Assembly: GCA_018241025.1 (NCBI GenBank)
Contig: JAFEEQ010000003.1
Coordinates: forward strand, 124,001 to 188,000
Length of the DNA stretch: 64,000 nucleotides
Source: Pseudomonadota bacterium
GTDB taxonomy: Bacteria; Pseudomonadota; Alphaproteobacteria; Micropepsales; Micropepsaceae
Reading direction: 5' to 3'
The translations under genes and the position numbers were made by a program. Below are positions 53,501-59,835 of the stretch, in pieces. Positions within the stretch are counted from its first letter, which is position 1, and every line of letters starts with the position of its first letter. A model generated the notes under the pieces. That model worked only from the letters and a program-made list of their open reading frames with translations. It had not been told where the DNA came from and did no database searches.

Positions 53501-53625
53501 GTCGCGGTCGCGCCGTTCGCTGTGCCCGAGGTTTTGTCCGTGCAGACCGTCGCCGCACGTGCCGGCGTGACCAGCAGACAGCCCGCAACTGCAACCGCCG
53601 CGCGAAGGCGCGCCTTTCCAGCCAT
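44572..53625 (-). CDS. Giant YadA-type trimeric autotransporter adhesin
   Basis: This 3,017-residue precursor starts at ATG 53625 behind GGTGGGGATTG, with signal peptide AGKARLRAAVAVAGCLLVTPARA. Most of the passenger is made of YadA-like head repeats (patterns such as SxAxGxxAxAxGxxSxAiG), which build a left-handed trimeric beta-roll. Eight neck motifs of the form ER(K/R)xxNVAxGtxxxxSTDxVNG occur, near 50915, 47620, 47170, 46705, 46155, 45820, 45465 and 44915. The main coiled-coil stalk lies at about 46340-46640. The last 70 residues are the YadA anchor, ending GAVGARAGVRYSW with the terminal aromatic Trp. The composition is very poor in Lys and rich in Ala, Gly, Ser, Asp. Trimers should extend far from the outer membrane for adhesion or biofilm formation. 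Confidence 0.96.
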   Translation of the reverse strand: MAGKARLRAAVAVAGCLLVTPARAATVCTDKTSGTANGATATGSDATACGKDAAASGDYSSAFGLNSEAAGSSSTAVGDTAHALGDESIAIGYAANAYDAGGIAIGRYSIAGVSGDGTIMDDTAIGYAAEATGGNGLAAGNLAISSGLHAVALGYNTQSSGDNATALGDSAQALGGSSIAVGLSSISNNYQAIAFGSGADAEGIGAVALGATAMAGGLNSFAGGNAAEASGDNAIALGNLSVASNFSAFASGYRANAAGNNAIALGTDSNAGNDSAVAIGNAAEADGSNGLAIGNSALATSDDGIAIGHYSEVDGFGAVALGDSSKAGDDYAVALGNASNASGLSSVAIGDSSEADGESSAALGVFSRAAADYSVALGDYSQADGQSSVAIGDSSAALADHGVAVGADALAGAEGATALGATSDNYTRAYGLNSLALQGGDAEGDYSIATGDNAYAAGSSAIALGSGDAANGGSVSGAASFNNGDIAIGANSIAGLDPTDAAYVGQQYDTAFGYGALAQGGTSFAGGAFANAAGANAIAIGGADGSSADGAFAAGTNTIALGANSIAGSGGGGNIAIGYGADADSGNSVAAGSGAIATGLQSAAIGFDASALYDNSIALGANSLANDDNAVALGAGADAEFNGSLALGAGSIAHNGQAIAVGQLSVANGTGSFAGGAYALANGDGSVALGGGDGGSVDGARAAGRADIAIGQDSVAGASDSDEDNIAIGQGAAASNRQTVAIGSTASAVYNAATVVGYGSSAGDTQASAFGYQSYAGGMGATALGAGALASGSGSISVGVLADSEASGAIAIGGDDSAGGSAAVSYNDGDIAIGTASVAGVNGSGTAAFDTALGYGAKATGGSSLALGYGASASADNSIALGAGSLADTAGTVSFGSVGNERKLVNVASGTIASGSTDGVNGGDVYAAIQNIAGSSGSTSIATTATSGTPVSTGTDALAIGAGASASGTNAIAIGINTISAANSVVTGTDATDNGATGVSIFGTGASTAATAFDSTAIGFNASTAAANGIAIGGGDNASDFAALSRGIGGIAIGTNSIAGSGLSGDDGDIALGQGASAQVNAADSESPAVAIGAHATASGLEAISLGHNANSSGDGAMALGGGAIADADRAVALGGSSIAGAIGALAGGVSASAYGVGDTALGNNSVAGNPTDPTNLYNTAVGSAAGAFSGLTTALGSNSAANAMRATAVGEAAGAHGLASTAVGTESRADTDSAASFGASADARGLAATALGTYSAAAGDFGFAAGARADASGASAIAIGGGDNSTVNAASAQGTGDIAIGGNSSAGSGTAGDDGNTAIGYDSIAQGGNTFAGGQGAEAVGSNAIALGAGAFSAANSIVMGGGATDNGATGAAVYGTAANVSGLSDNATAIGYNANVDGKFAIAIGGDATPGYAASAQSDYAVAIGSHAVGGGFGSTAIGEAATALGENSFAGGSYADAEGDSAIAIGGNPDNYAQALEDEAVAIGAGAQAGVSGGSNGGQIAIGTGATSTGINAMSLGTGFNNDGMGNNLAGAFGANSIAAGYFAAANGDNSMAFGVDSEADGDNAIAFGTGAVSAANSLVFGAGAIDNGAEGVSLFGTGAVADASAGGSAAFGQNASVGGYNGIAIGGGDVVGTGGGFDASVSYGPGDIAIGTNSTSGFSGETGLDPDTALGFDSHATGGLSTAVGVGAIADDYVATAFGAGSWANNYAASAFGPGANAFGESSVALGDTSLANADFATALGDYSEADGISSTAVGDSSLATADFSFAGGAFSTAHGDNSVAIGGADNADDAALTYNYGDVAIGTKSIAGVDSSSGTYNGEDEDTAVGHAAEATGGLSTALGTEAVADGLGSTAIGVKAFADNTGALAVGPGAWAVGEHSSAFGDITTATGDYSLALGGGNGSGVGAAIDGAEAFNTGDIAIGTASIAGVDGGSGSYSGQTYDTAIGYGSQAVGGYGAAFGYGASVSSGASNAVAIGANSVADTADTVSFGSVGHERKLVNLADGTIASGSTDAVNGGQIYSYVAGTVSSATQYFVANSTGTAASAPGADAVAMGTGTSASGDNALAGGSNAQAQGDGSVALGSGAHAAGPGDIALGSSAAVDADYSLAIGTGATVASGATNAVAIGSNSVADTANTVSFGSPGSERKLLNVADGTVASGSTDAINGGQLYSYVATSVGTATQYFAANSTGPAAGATGSEAIAMGGGTSASGDYSIAGGANAEAAGTGSIALGGGSGSGAYAAGDGDIAIGSGSAVDADYSLAIGTGASVSSGAGNAVAIGANSVADTSDTVSFGSAGNERRLVNVADGTIASGSTDAVNGGQLYATNANVSTNASAISTLQGDVATNTTDIGNLQTDVATNTTDISNLQTDVSTNTADIATNTANIGALQTDVSTNTTNIATNTTNIATLQGDVSTNTSDIATINNSAGIRYYAANSSGADAVATGLEALAAGPDTTASGDYSVAIGAGSVADEDYTFSVGSAGNERRIVNVAAGNLTATSTDAVNGSQLYATNLNVAQNTTDISNLNSVVTSISAGTGTAYYQVNSTGPVAAATGLEAVAAGSSTSASGNYSVAIGYGSVADEDYTVSVGAAGSERRIVNVADGTVASGSTDAINGGQLYAVNQLVAANTTNIATNTTNIAQNTSDIATINNSAAIRFYAVNSNGADAVASGLESVVAGADATASGDYSVAIGTGSVADQAYTVSVGAAGSERRVVNVADGDLSSASTDAVNGSQLYATNLQIDALTNSIVNLQGGAASLYYAVNSTGPASVATGQDAVAAGPGATASGDNSFAGANGATASGQESVALGYNAGATEYGSIAVGSGASSTGAGAVAIGRGASATGSVAVGVATQASNGGTALGDNAVATGANSVALGANSVATADGVVSVGAPGNERRVTNVAAGVDPTDAVNVGQLTAFQDDVNTKLIGINRSLNRANEGVAMSMAMAGGTDLYPGENFAISGNWGYFEGENGLALGMAARVDNSFSLNAGIAAGVQRGAVGARAGVRYSW
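46338..46640 (-). repeat. Heptad/14-mer stalk repeats inside the autotransporter gene
   Basis: The encoded segment repeats LQTDVATNTTDI-like units of 14 residues, twice extended to 21, so all are multiples of seven. I-x-x-N-T and V-x-x-N-T place Asn at heptad position d, the known N@d layer of trimeric autotransporter stalks. At the DNA level it is a tandem repeat of about 42 bases. Confidence 0.8.
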
Positions 53626-53733
53626 CAATCCCCACCCCGACGGCCGTCCGGCCGCCGCCCTGACTGCCCGGGGTTCAGACGGCGCCTGCCGCAAAACCCA
53701 TATCGGGCACGGGTTCCATCAAACTGCGAAAAT

Positions 53734-53759
53734 AAAATTTGTTCAACTACAAAATTTGT
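53734..53759. promoter_or_regulatory. Direct repeat AAAATTTGT in the autotransporter/TetR divergent gap
   Basis: AAAATTTGT occurs at 53734-53742 and 53751-53759, 17 bases apart, in an AT-rich patch inside an otherwise GC-rich 178-base divergent gap. The second copy lies in the near-palindrome ACAAAATTTGT. It is a candidate TetR operator and/or promoter for both genes. Confidence 0.5.
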
Positions 53760-53803
53760 CTCTAATAGTTATTTCCAGCTGGGGAGCCTAATACGACCAT
53801 CCC

Positions 53804-54454
53804 ATGACGCTCTTCACCCCCAACAAACGCCTTCGCGCGCCGCAGCAACGGGCGGAATTAACCAAATCACGTCTGCTGGACGCGGCGACGAAGGCCTTTG
53901 CGCTGGCCGGCTTCAAGGCAACACCGGCGCTGGCGCTGGAGAAGGCTGCCAAAGTGAAGCGCGGCCTGCTCGTCTATCATTTCGGATCGAAGGAAGGCCT
54001 GTGGCGGGCGGTCGCCGATCGCCTCGCCGCGCGAGTCGAAGCGTCGATGCTGCGTGTCGCGGAAAGCGACAACGGAAAATCCGATCCGGTCGAGCTTGTG
54101 GTACGGGCTTTCATCATCGCAAATACCGAGACCCCGGAATTCCTGCGCATGACGATGATCGAGAGCCAGCGCGGCCCTTCGCCGGTCGACTATACAATCG
54201 ACATATACATCCGCCGCTTCATCGCGGGCGTTGAATTGATGACGGGCCGCACCATGACCGTCCACGACTATTATGCGCTTCTTGGCGCCTGCTCTTTCTT
54301 CTTCATGTCGCCGCGCGAAGCGATCCACATCTGGGGAGTCGATCCCGCTTCGGAGGAATTCATCGCCGGGCATACGAAAGTGATCGCCGACATGCTGCGG
54401 CCGCTCTGGCGCGTCGAACGCCCGACGGACGCGCCGATCGGAACAGCGATCTAG
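53804..54454 (+). CDS. TetR/AcrR-family regulator divergent to the autotransporter
   Basis: This is a 216-residue protein. The DNA-binding domain is at residues 17-65: LTKSRLLDAATKAFALAGFKAT, LEKAAKVKRGLLVYHFGSKEGLW. The C-terminal region, with FLRMTMIESQRGPSPVDYTIDIYIRRFIAG and a PREAIHIWG turn, is all-helical. Its divergent position 178 bases from the autotransporter and the repeats between them make it the best candidate for that gene's regulator. The ligand is unknown. Confidence 0.9.
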   Translation: MTLFTPNKRLRAPQQRAELTKSRLLDAATKAFALAGFKATPALALEKAAKVKRGLLVYHFGSKEGLWRAVADRLAARVEASMLRVAESDNGKSDPVELVVRAFIIANTETPEFLRMTMIESQRGPSPVDYTIDIYIRRFIAGVELMTGRTMTVHDYYALLGACSFFFMSPREAIHIWGVDPASEEFIAGHTKVIADMLRPLWRVERPTDAPIGTAI

Positions 54455-54621
54455 TCTGCACACGTAACACTTGCTGTTCGACTCCAGCGCGTGTTGACAC
54501 GTGCATCACGCGAAATGGCGCCGCAAACATGCGGTTTACACTGCCATTCACCTCGCACATTCGCTTCTCGTTAAGCCGCCTTTGCCAATTTCGACCGCGA
54601 ACGACGCAGTGGAGCGCAGTC

Positions 54622-55974
54622 GTGCAAAAGGTGAATTCGCACATCGCCAGAAAAGTACCGTTTGCTGCCGGTCGGACTATCCGGCGCTTCTTCCGGGCGC
54701 GAAGCGGCAACGTGGCGATGATGTTCGCGCTGTCTCTCGTTCCGGTCTGCATCGCTGCCGGCGCCGGACTGGATCTGGCGCGCGCGATGATCGTGCGCTC
54801 GCAGCTCGCGGAAGCGCTCGACTCCGCAGGCATCGCGGCGGGATCGAGCAAAGGCCTCTCGCAGAGCCAAATCCAGGCGCTCGCGCAGAACTATTTCAAC
54901 GCGAACTACAAGCTCAATTCATCTTACGGAACCCCATCGCCGGTGAACGTAACCATCGACGACAACAAGATCAAAGTGTCCAGTTCGGTCGATGTACCCG
55001 CGACGCTGTTGAATGTGATCGGCAAGAGGACGCTGCCGGTAAGTTTCGAATCGACGGTGGTCTGGGGCCAGACGAAGCTCTGGGTCGCGCTGGTGCTCGA
55101 CAACACCGGTTCCATGCTCGAGTCCGACCATGGAACCAGCAAACTCGATTCACTGAAATCCGCGGCTCACAAACTGCTGGAAATCCTGCAGAATGCCTCG
55201 GCGAATGCCGGCGATGTAAAAGTCTCCATCGTGCCCTTCAACAAGGACGTCAATGCCGGCGCTTCGTTCTACCGCGCAGACTGGATCGACTGGTCCGACT
55301 GGGACAGCCAGAATACGACGACGGTGACGGTGTCGTGCGGCGGCAATGGCCACCATGGCAGCCACAATCACAACAATTGCACTCAGACGGTTCCGAAGAA
55401 CCACAACAGCTGGAACGGCTGCATTACCGATCGCGACCAGGACTACGACACCGACAACACCACGCCGGTCGCTTCGCGCGGCTCGACCCTGTTTCCGGCG
55501 GAGCAATATGGTTCTTGCCCCCTGCAGCTGCTGCCTTTGACCGACGATTGGTCCACGCTGAGCGACAAGATCGACGCCATGTATGCCGTGGGAAATACCA
55601 ACCAGACGATCGGTCTCGCCTGGGGCTGGCAGACATTGACCGACGGCGATCCGATGAATGCCGGTGCCCTGCCCGAGAACACGACGCGCGTGATCATCCT
55701 TTTGAGCGACGGCCTCAACACCGAGAACCGCTGGTCGACCTGGCAATCGAGCATCGATGCACGCGAGACCAAGGCCTGCGACGCCGCAAAGGCCGCCGGC
55801 GCGATCATCTATACGGTGTTCGTGGACATCAACGGCACTTCGGGCAATTCCGCCGTGCTGCAGAGTTGCGCCTCAGACAGTGCCAAGGCCTTCGATCTGA
55901 CCAAATCGAGCGAGATCACGTCAACCTTCGTATCGATCGGCGAAGACATCACCAATCTCCGCGTCGCCAAGTGA
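54622..55974 (+). CDS. TadG-like secreted/pilus-associated protein with vWA domain
   Basis: The protein has about 450 residues. GGAG sits seven bases before the GTG at 54622, and codon use upstream of it (to an ATG at 54529) is unlike coding sequence, so I prefer the GTG. The N-terminus RARSGNVAMMFALSLVPVCIAAGAGLDLARAM is the TadE/TadG signature with a membrane helix. The MIDAS motif LVLDNTGSML (DxTxS type) begins a von Willebrand A domain, with ILLSDGLNTEN as another MIDAS strand. A His/Asn-rich insert (GNGHHGSHNHNN) lies in the middle. No tad/flp cluster is present, so it is an orphan that may serve surface attachment. Confidence 0.85.
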   Translation: MQKVNSHIARKVPFAAGRTIRRFFRARSGNVAMMFALSLVPVCIAAGAGLDLARAMIVRSQLAEALDSAGIAAGSSKGLSQSQIQALAQNYFNANYKLNSSYGTPSPVNVTIDDNKIKVSSSVDVPATLLNVIGKRTLPVSFESTVVWGQTKLWVALVLDNTGSMLESDHGTSKLDSLKSAAHKLLEILQNASANAGDVKVSIVPFNKDVNAGASFYRADWIDWSDWDSQNTTTVTVSCGGNGHHGSHNHNNCTQTVPKNHNSWNGCITDRDQDYDTDNTTPVASRGSTLFPAEQYGSCPLQLLPLTDDWSTLSDKIDAMYAVGNTNQTIGLAWGWQTLTDGDPMNAGALPENTTRVIILLSDGLNTENRWSTWQSSIDARETKACDAAKAAGAIIYTVFVDINGTSGNSAVLQSCASDSAKAFDLTKSSEITSTFVSIGEDITNLRVAK

Positions 55975-55987
55975 GCCCAAAAGCAAA

Positions 55988-56014
55988 ATGGGAGGGACAG
56001 AACGTCCCTCCCAT
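55988..56014. terminator. Bidirectional terminator between vWA gene and pstS
   Basis: Perfect 11-base arms (55988-55998 and 56004-56014) with a five-base loop lie between convergent genes. CAAAA precedes the left arm, giving a short U-run on the minus strand. Confidence 0.82.
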
Positions 56015-56043
56015 CTGCTGCTCGCCCCCAGGCTATGCAGGTA

Positions 56044-57063
56044 TTACGGGGTGACCTTGAGCGTCGTGCCCCATGAGGCTTCGATCTGCTTGACCACGCT
56101 TTCCGGGAAAGGAACGTAGTCGAGCTTCTCGGCGTCGCCCTGACCGTTCTTCAGCGCCCAATCGAGGAACTTCAGAACGTTCTTGTTGCGGTCGGCGGCG
56201 TAGTCCGAGCGCATCAGCATGTAGGTCGCAGCCGTGATCGGCCAGCTCTTGGCGCCCGGCTGGTTGGTGAGGATCAGGTAGAAGTCCTGCACCTTCGAGA
56301 AGTCGGCGTTGGAAGCGGCCGACTGGAAGGCCTCCATGGTCGGCTGCACGCGCTGACCGGCGGCGTTGACCATGTCGGTGTGAACCAGATGGTTCTGGAT
56401 CGCGTAGGCGTATTCAACGTAGCCGATCGAACCGACCGTCTGCTGGACCGTACCGGCGACGCCGGCATTGCCCTTGCCACCCACGCCGACCGGCCAGTCG
56501 ATCGAGGTGTCGGCGCCGACGCGGCTCTTCCACTCCGGGCTGACCTTGCTGAGGTAGTCGGCAAAGTTGAAGGTGGTGCCCGATCCGTCCGAACGGTGGA
56601 CGACGAGAACCGCCATGTTCGGCAGCGCGACCTTCGGGTTCAGCGCCTTGATCGCCGGGTCGTTCCACCTGGTGATCTTGCCGAGGTAGATGTCGGCGAG
56701 GGTCTTGCCGTCGAGCACGAGCTGACCGGCGCCGATGCCGGGCAGATGCACGACCGGAACGATCGAAATGACGACCTGCGGGAACTGGACCAGATTGTTG
56801 GCCACCAGCTCTTCATGCTTGAGCGGCTTGTCGGAGTTCGCGAAGTCGACCGTGCGCGCCTTGATCTGCGCAATGCCGCCGCCCGAACCGATCGGCTGAT
56901 AGTTCACCTGATCGCCCGTGGCACCGTGATACTTCTGCGCCCAGACCGAGAGCACCGGATAGATCGCCGTGCCGCCGGCGCCGTTGAGGTTCCCGGCAAG
57001 GGCCGGCGCGGCGAGTGTGAGCGAAGCGAGAAGACCGAGAGCGGCCTTGGTCAGATAGTTCAT
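56044..57063 (-). CDS. pstS: Phosphate ABC transporter substrate-binding protein
   Basis: This 339-residue precursor has a signal peptide (KAALGLLASLTLAAPALA) and an ATG behind AAGGAAGG. Phosphate-site motifs are GAGGTAIYPVLSVWAQKY near the start, YQPIGSGGGIAQIKARTVDFANSDKPL with Ser and Asp ligands, and VVHRSDGSGTTFNFADYLSKV in the second lobe. It is the high-affinity periplasmic phosphate binder for PstCAB. Those genes are not in the window. It lies 58 bases behind an OprP-like porin gene on the same strand, so porin and PstS form one uptake unit. Confidence 0.96.
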   Translation of the reverse strand: MNYLTKAALGLLASLTLAAPALAGNLNGAGGTAIYPVLSVWAQKYHGATGDQVNYQPIGSGGGIAQIKARTVDFANSDKPLKHEELVANNLVQFPQVVISIVPVVHLPGIGAGQLVLDGKTLADIYLGKITRWNDPAIKALNPKVALPNMAVLVVHRSDGSGTTFNFADYLSKVSPEWKSRVGADTSIDWPVGVGGKGNAGVAGTVQQTVGSIGYVEYAYAIQNHLVHTDMVNAAGQRVQPTMEAFQSAASNADFSKVQDFYLILTNQPGAKSWPITAATYMLMRSDYAADRNKNVLKFLDWALKNGQGDAEKLDYVPFPESVVKQIEASWGTTLKVTP

Positions 57064-57121
57064 ACGTATCTTCCTTCCTTGTGAACGGTGAGGCCCGGCC
57101 TTGCGACCGGGCCGTTACGCG

Positions 57122-58357
57122 TTACCAGCGAACCTGGCCGAAAATGCCGATTTCGCTGTAGTTGCCGTTGGTCGAACCACCGATCGTGCCGTTCGACGTC
57201 GAGAACGAACCATGCGAAGCCTGGTCGTGCTTGTAGACGAGCGAGAAGTCGATGATCTTCGTCGGGTTCCACTCGATGCCGACGTTGTAGTAGTTGTCCG
57301 GAACCGAGCTCGGGATGAGCGCGTTGATGTGCTTCTTCGCGTAGTCGTAGCGGCCGAAGACCGTCCATTCCGGCGCGAAGTTGTAGGCGGTGAAGCCCGA
57401 AACGCCGGTGGCGTGGTCGGTCTGCGTGGTCGAGGATACGCTCAGGTAGTTGTTGGCTTCGAAGAATTCGACGCCAAGCTTGAACGGACCCGGGGTCCAC
57501 GCCGCCAGAGCGTCGAAACGCGTGGCCGAGTGGTGGATCGCGCCGCCATACTGCACGCCGAGATGGCCGATATAGCCGCCGACGGCGAGCGTGATGTCGT
57601 CGAACTTGGTCGAGATGCGGCCTTCCATGTCCGGACCGTTGGTGCGGAACACGCCAGCCTTCTTGTAGCCCGCGCCGTTCACGACGGAGAACGCGTAGTT
57701 CAGCGCGCCGCCGAGAAACTTACCGGAGAAGTGAACGCCCCAGTCGGCCGAGGTGCCGTACTTCAGACGGTCGGCGAGGGTGTTTTCGACGTAACGCATG
57801 CCATAGACGTCTTCGACGAACGGGATCCACGGCAGGTCGGTCGAGCCGACGCGGATGACGAGTGCATCGTCGATCTTGGCCTGGAGATAGGCCTTCTTGA
57901 TGTAGATCTGGCTGGTGCCCGAACCGCTGTCATAGGTGAAGTCGGTGGTGACGTTGGCCGAGAACGTGTCGTTGAACTTGTGATCGATGCCGACATAGAA
58001 GCGCTTGATGTCGAAGGCGGTGCCGTTCGACGTGCCGGTGCGCGTTCCGTTGGTCTCCTGGTCGACATAGCTGACGTCCCAGTACATGCGACCGTTGACG
58101 GAGGTGTCGGACCACCAGCCGCTCGCGGCCGAACCGAGGCCCGAAAGGGCGTTGTGGTCATCGGCGGAACGCTGCTCGGCGGCCTGGAGTTCGGCCTCGA
58201 GCGCGTCGATGCGCGTGTTGAGCTGGTCGATATTGGCGTTGGCGCGATCGAGATCGGCCGCCGACGCCACGGGCGGCGCAGAACCCGCGAAGGCCGCCCC
58301 CGGGGCCAACGCAGACGCCAGCGCGACGCCGCAAAGCAGAATTGTGGAAAGTCTCAT
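57122..58357 (-). CDS. OprO/OprP-type phosphate-selective porin
   Basis: This 411-residue precursor starts at ATG 58357 with AGAGGG five bases upstream and signal peptide RLSTILLCGVALASALAPGAAFA. Residues about 38-70 form a coiled coil (ANANIDQLNTRIDALEAELQAAEQR), which trimerises this porin family at the N-terminus. The barrel shows FDIKRFYVGIDHKFNDTFSANVTTD and IYIKKAYLQAKIDDALVIRVG, typical of OprO/OprP, and ends IGIFGQVRW with the terminal aromatic residue. With pstS directly downstream, phosphate or polyphosphate uptake is the likely role. Confidence 0.92.
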   Translation of the reverse strand: MRLSTILLCGVALASALAPGAAFAGSAPPVASAADLDRANANIDQLNTRIDALEAELQAAEQRSADDHNALSGLGSAASGWWSDTSVNGRMYWDVSYVDQETNGTRTGTSNGTAFDIKRFYVGIDHKFNDTFSANVTTDFTYDSGSGTSQIYIKKAYLQAKIDDALVIRVGSTDLPWIPFVEDVYGMRYVENTLADRLKYGTSADWGVHFSGKFLGGALNYAFSVVNGAGYKKAGVFRTNGPDMEGRISTKFDDITLAVGGYIGHLGVQYGGAIHHSATRFDALAAWTPGPFKLGVEFFEANNYLSVSSTTQTDHATGVSGFTAYNFAPEWTVFGRYDYAKKHINALIPSSVPDNYYNVGIEWNPTKIIDFSLVYKHDQASHGSFSTSNGTIGGSTNGNYSEIGIFGQVRW

Positions 58358-58826
58358 GGGATCCCTCTTCATTACCGCGGACCACAACGGTCCGTGCGCC
58401 TCACGATGAAAGCGTGGCGAGTACGCTTGCTCGCGCTGCCCCCGCATTTCGGGCGTAGCGATAGGGATGAGGCGTTGGCGGTTCTATTGGGTTCGCGTTG
58501 GGATTCGTCCACCGAACGAACTAGGACATTCGACGTTCGACGATTGGATTGGACGCTCGTCTTCCGCGGCGTGCCGCCACAGGCGATTTGCATTCACCAC
58601 GCTGCGGAGAGTGGCGATGTGCAAGAAACATCTGATTTATGGGCGTTATCTCGCATTCGTGCCTGCGCTCTTTGTCGTAAGGCGAGCGGCGTCATGAAAC
58701 TGTCATTGTCACCGGTCCGTCACAAACCAAAGCGCGACAGGCATCGTTCTTTTGGTGTGACGGAATGCACACAAACCCAATGGATTGCACACCGCACGCT
58801 CGCCGACACTGCATTCGTCTTGCGGA
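58358..58826. other. 469-base gap upstream of the porin with Pho-box-like sites
   Basis: The first 330 bases have no gene with coding character and may contain a leader for the porin. The Pho-box-like array at 58689-58723 lies near the right end. Short low-GC patches (around 58620-58650) could hold promoters. Confidence 0.6.
58689..58706 (+). promoter_or_regulatory. Pho-box-like site (PhoB), overlapped by a weaker second copy
   Basis: GCGTCATGAAACTGTCAT matches the consensus CTGTCATAWAWCTGTMAY at 15 of 18 positions with the 11-base repeat spacing. A second pair of GTCAC words at 58708 and 58719, also 11 apart, extends it to 58723. Orientation faces the rightward transposase-like gene. The distance to the leftward porin start is about 330 bases. 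Confidence 0.6.
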
Positions 58827-59696
58827 GTGGCAGCCATTCAACAGCTCGAACGCAGCTTTCCGGTTTCCGACGCGCTCGCCGCCGAACCAGCGGCCGTCGC
58901 GCAGGCGGAAATCCGCGCCTTGGGCGCGGATCGCGTCTCGACATGGCGCCGCCGTCCGCTTCAGACGCACTACGTCATGGCCGCGTTCGACAGAATCGTG
59001 TTCCGGACCAGAGACGACCTCGGCACCCGCCAAGCGGAGCTGAAGTTCTGCCTGACGGTCGCGCGGGACGGATCGAAGGAAATCGCGGGCATTTGGACAT
59101 CCGAGGACTGGCACGGCCCTGTGCTTGAGCTTCGTCGGCGCGGAATGGCCGGCGCGGCCCTGCTTCACGGCGACGGGACTGGCGGGATGGCTGGAGCGCT
59201 CGACCGGATGGCGGACGGCGACCGCATCGATCATGTCGGCCGGCTAATCCGCCTTAGCGAAGAGATGGCACCGAAGCGGGTGCGGCGGAGCGTGGCATCT
59301 GCGCTCCGGCAGATTCTTCAGGCCCCCCGCCATCGGGAGGCGCTGTCTCGGCTGGAAGGCTTTGCGGCAAGCCGGGCCGGCTCCGAAGTGCCCGAAATCC
59401 TTGCGCTTTGGCGCGATCGCCTGCCCCGGCTCGACGGCTTCCTTGCGCAGTCGGCTGCGCTGAAAAGTTATCTGGCCGGGTTCGATGCAACGGAGTCGCT
59501 GAAGGAAAAGCTCTCGCGGCGTGGCCAGCGGATTCCAGCCTGTTTTGCCGACGAGGCCGATGCTCTTCAGACGATGACGGTCGTGGCGATGGGCGCTTCC
59601 CAGGGCTGGAAAGTGGCACCGAAAATCTGGGCCAGTGTTCGCTGCCAACTTCGAACGGACCCGGCCCTGAGACCCGCCATCCGCCGAGCCATGTGA
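58827..59696 (+). CDS. IS256 (Mutator)-type transposase-derived protein, possibly domesticated
   Basis: This protein has about 289 residues from a GTG at 58827 (a TTG at 58785 is an alternative). The DDE core of IS256 transposases is recognisable throughout: STWRRRPLQ before strand 1, FDRIVFRTRDD (Asp55), ARDGSKEIAGIW, LRRRGMAGAALLHGDGTGGM (Asp116), MAPKRVRR with ILQAPRHREAL, and FDATESLKEKL (Glu223). The three aligned catalytic acids remain. Active IS256 proteins have nearly 400 residues; most of the N-terminal DNA-binding region is missing, and I see no flanking inverted repeats. Coding character is intact. It sits between a phosphate porin and a two-component pair, and may be a retained host gene rather than an IS. 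Confidence 0.72.
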   Translation: MAAIQQLERSFPVSDALAAEPAAVAQAEIRALGADRVSTWRRRPLQTHYVMAAFDRIVFRTRDDLGTRQAELKFCLTVARDGSKEIAGIWTSEDWHGPVLELRRRGMAGAALLHGDGTGGMAGALDRMADGDRIDHVGRLIRLSEEMAPKRVRRSVASALRQILQAPRHREALSRLEGFAASRAGSEVPEILALWRDRLPRLDGFLAQSAALKSYLAGFDATESLKEKLSRRGQRIPACFADEADALQTMTVVAMGASQGWKVAPKIWASVRCQLRTDPALRPAIRRAM

Positions 59697-59733
59697 TTGG
59701 CCGAAGGACTACAGGTATTAGACCTTTGTACAG

Positions 59734-59751
59734 TTGTCATAAATCCTTCAC
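59734..59751 (+). promoter_or_regulatory. Pho-box-like site before the sensor kinase gene
   Basis: TTGTCATAAATCCTTCAC matches CTGTCATAWAWCTGTMAY at 15 of 18 positions, including the A/T centre. It lies about 85 bases before the start of the histidine kinase gene and in the correct orientation for it. Confidence 0.6.
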
Positions 59752-59835
59752 GCTACCGTCTTAGCTGGCAGTCGTGGACCCGGGAGGTTCACGCCAACAG
59801 GCTGATGACGCCATGCCCAGATCGAAGCGCGCCGG

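Noticed and set aside
44756..53600. Regularly spaced short DNA repeats that could suggest a CRISPR or satellite array.
   Set aside because: The repeats follow the adhesin reading frame and encode YadA head, neck and stalk motifs. Spacing and sequence vary as protein repeats do.
58785..59696. An intact IS256 insertion sequence.
   Set aside because: The protein is about 100 residues short at the N-terminus and no terminal inverted repeats or target-site duplication are visible, so I report a derived gene instead.
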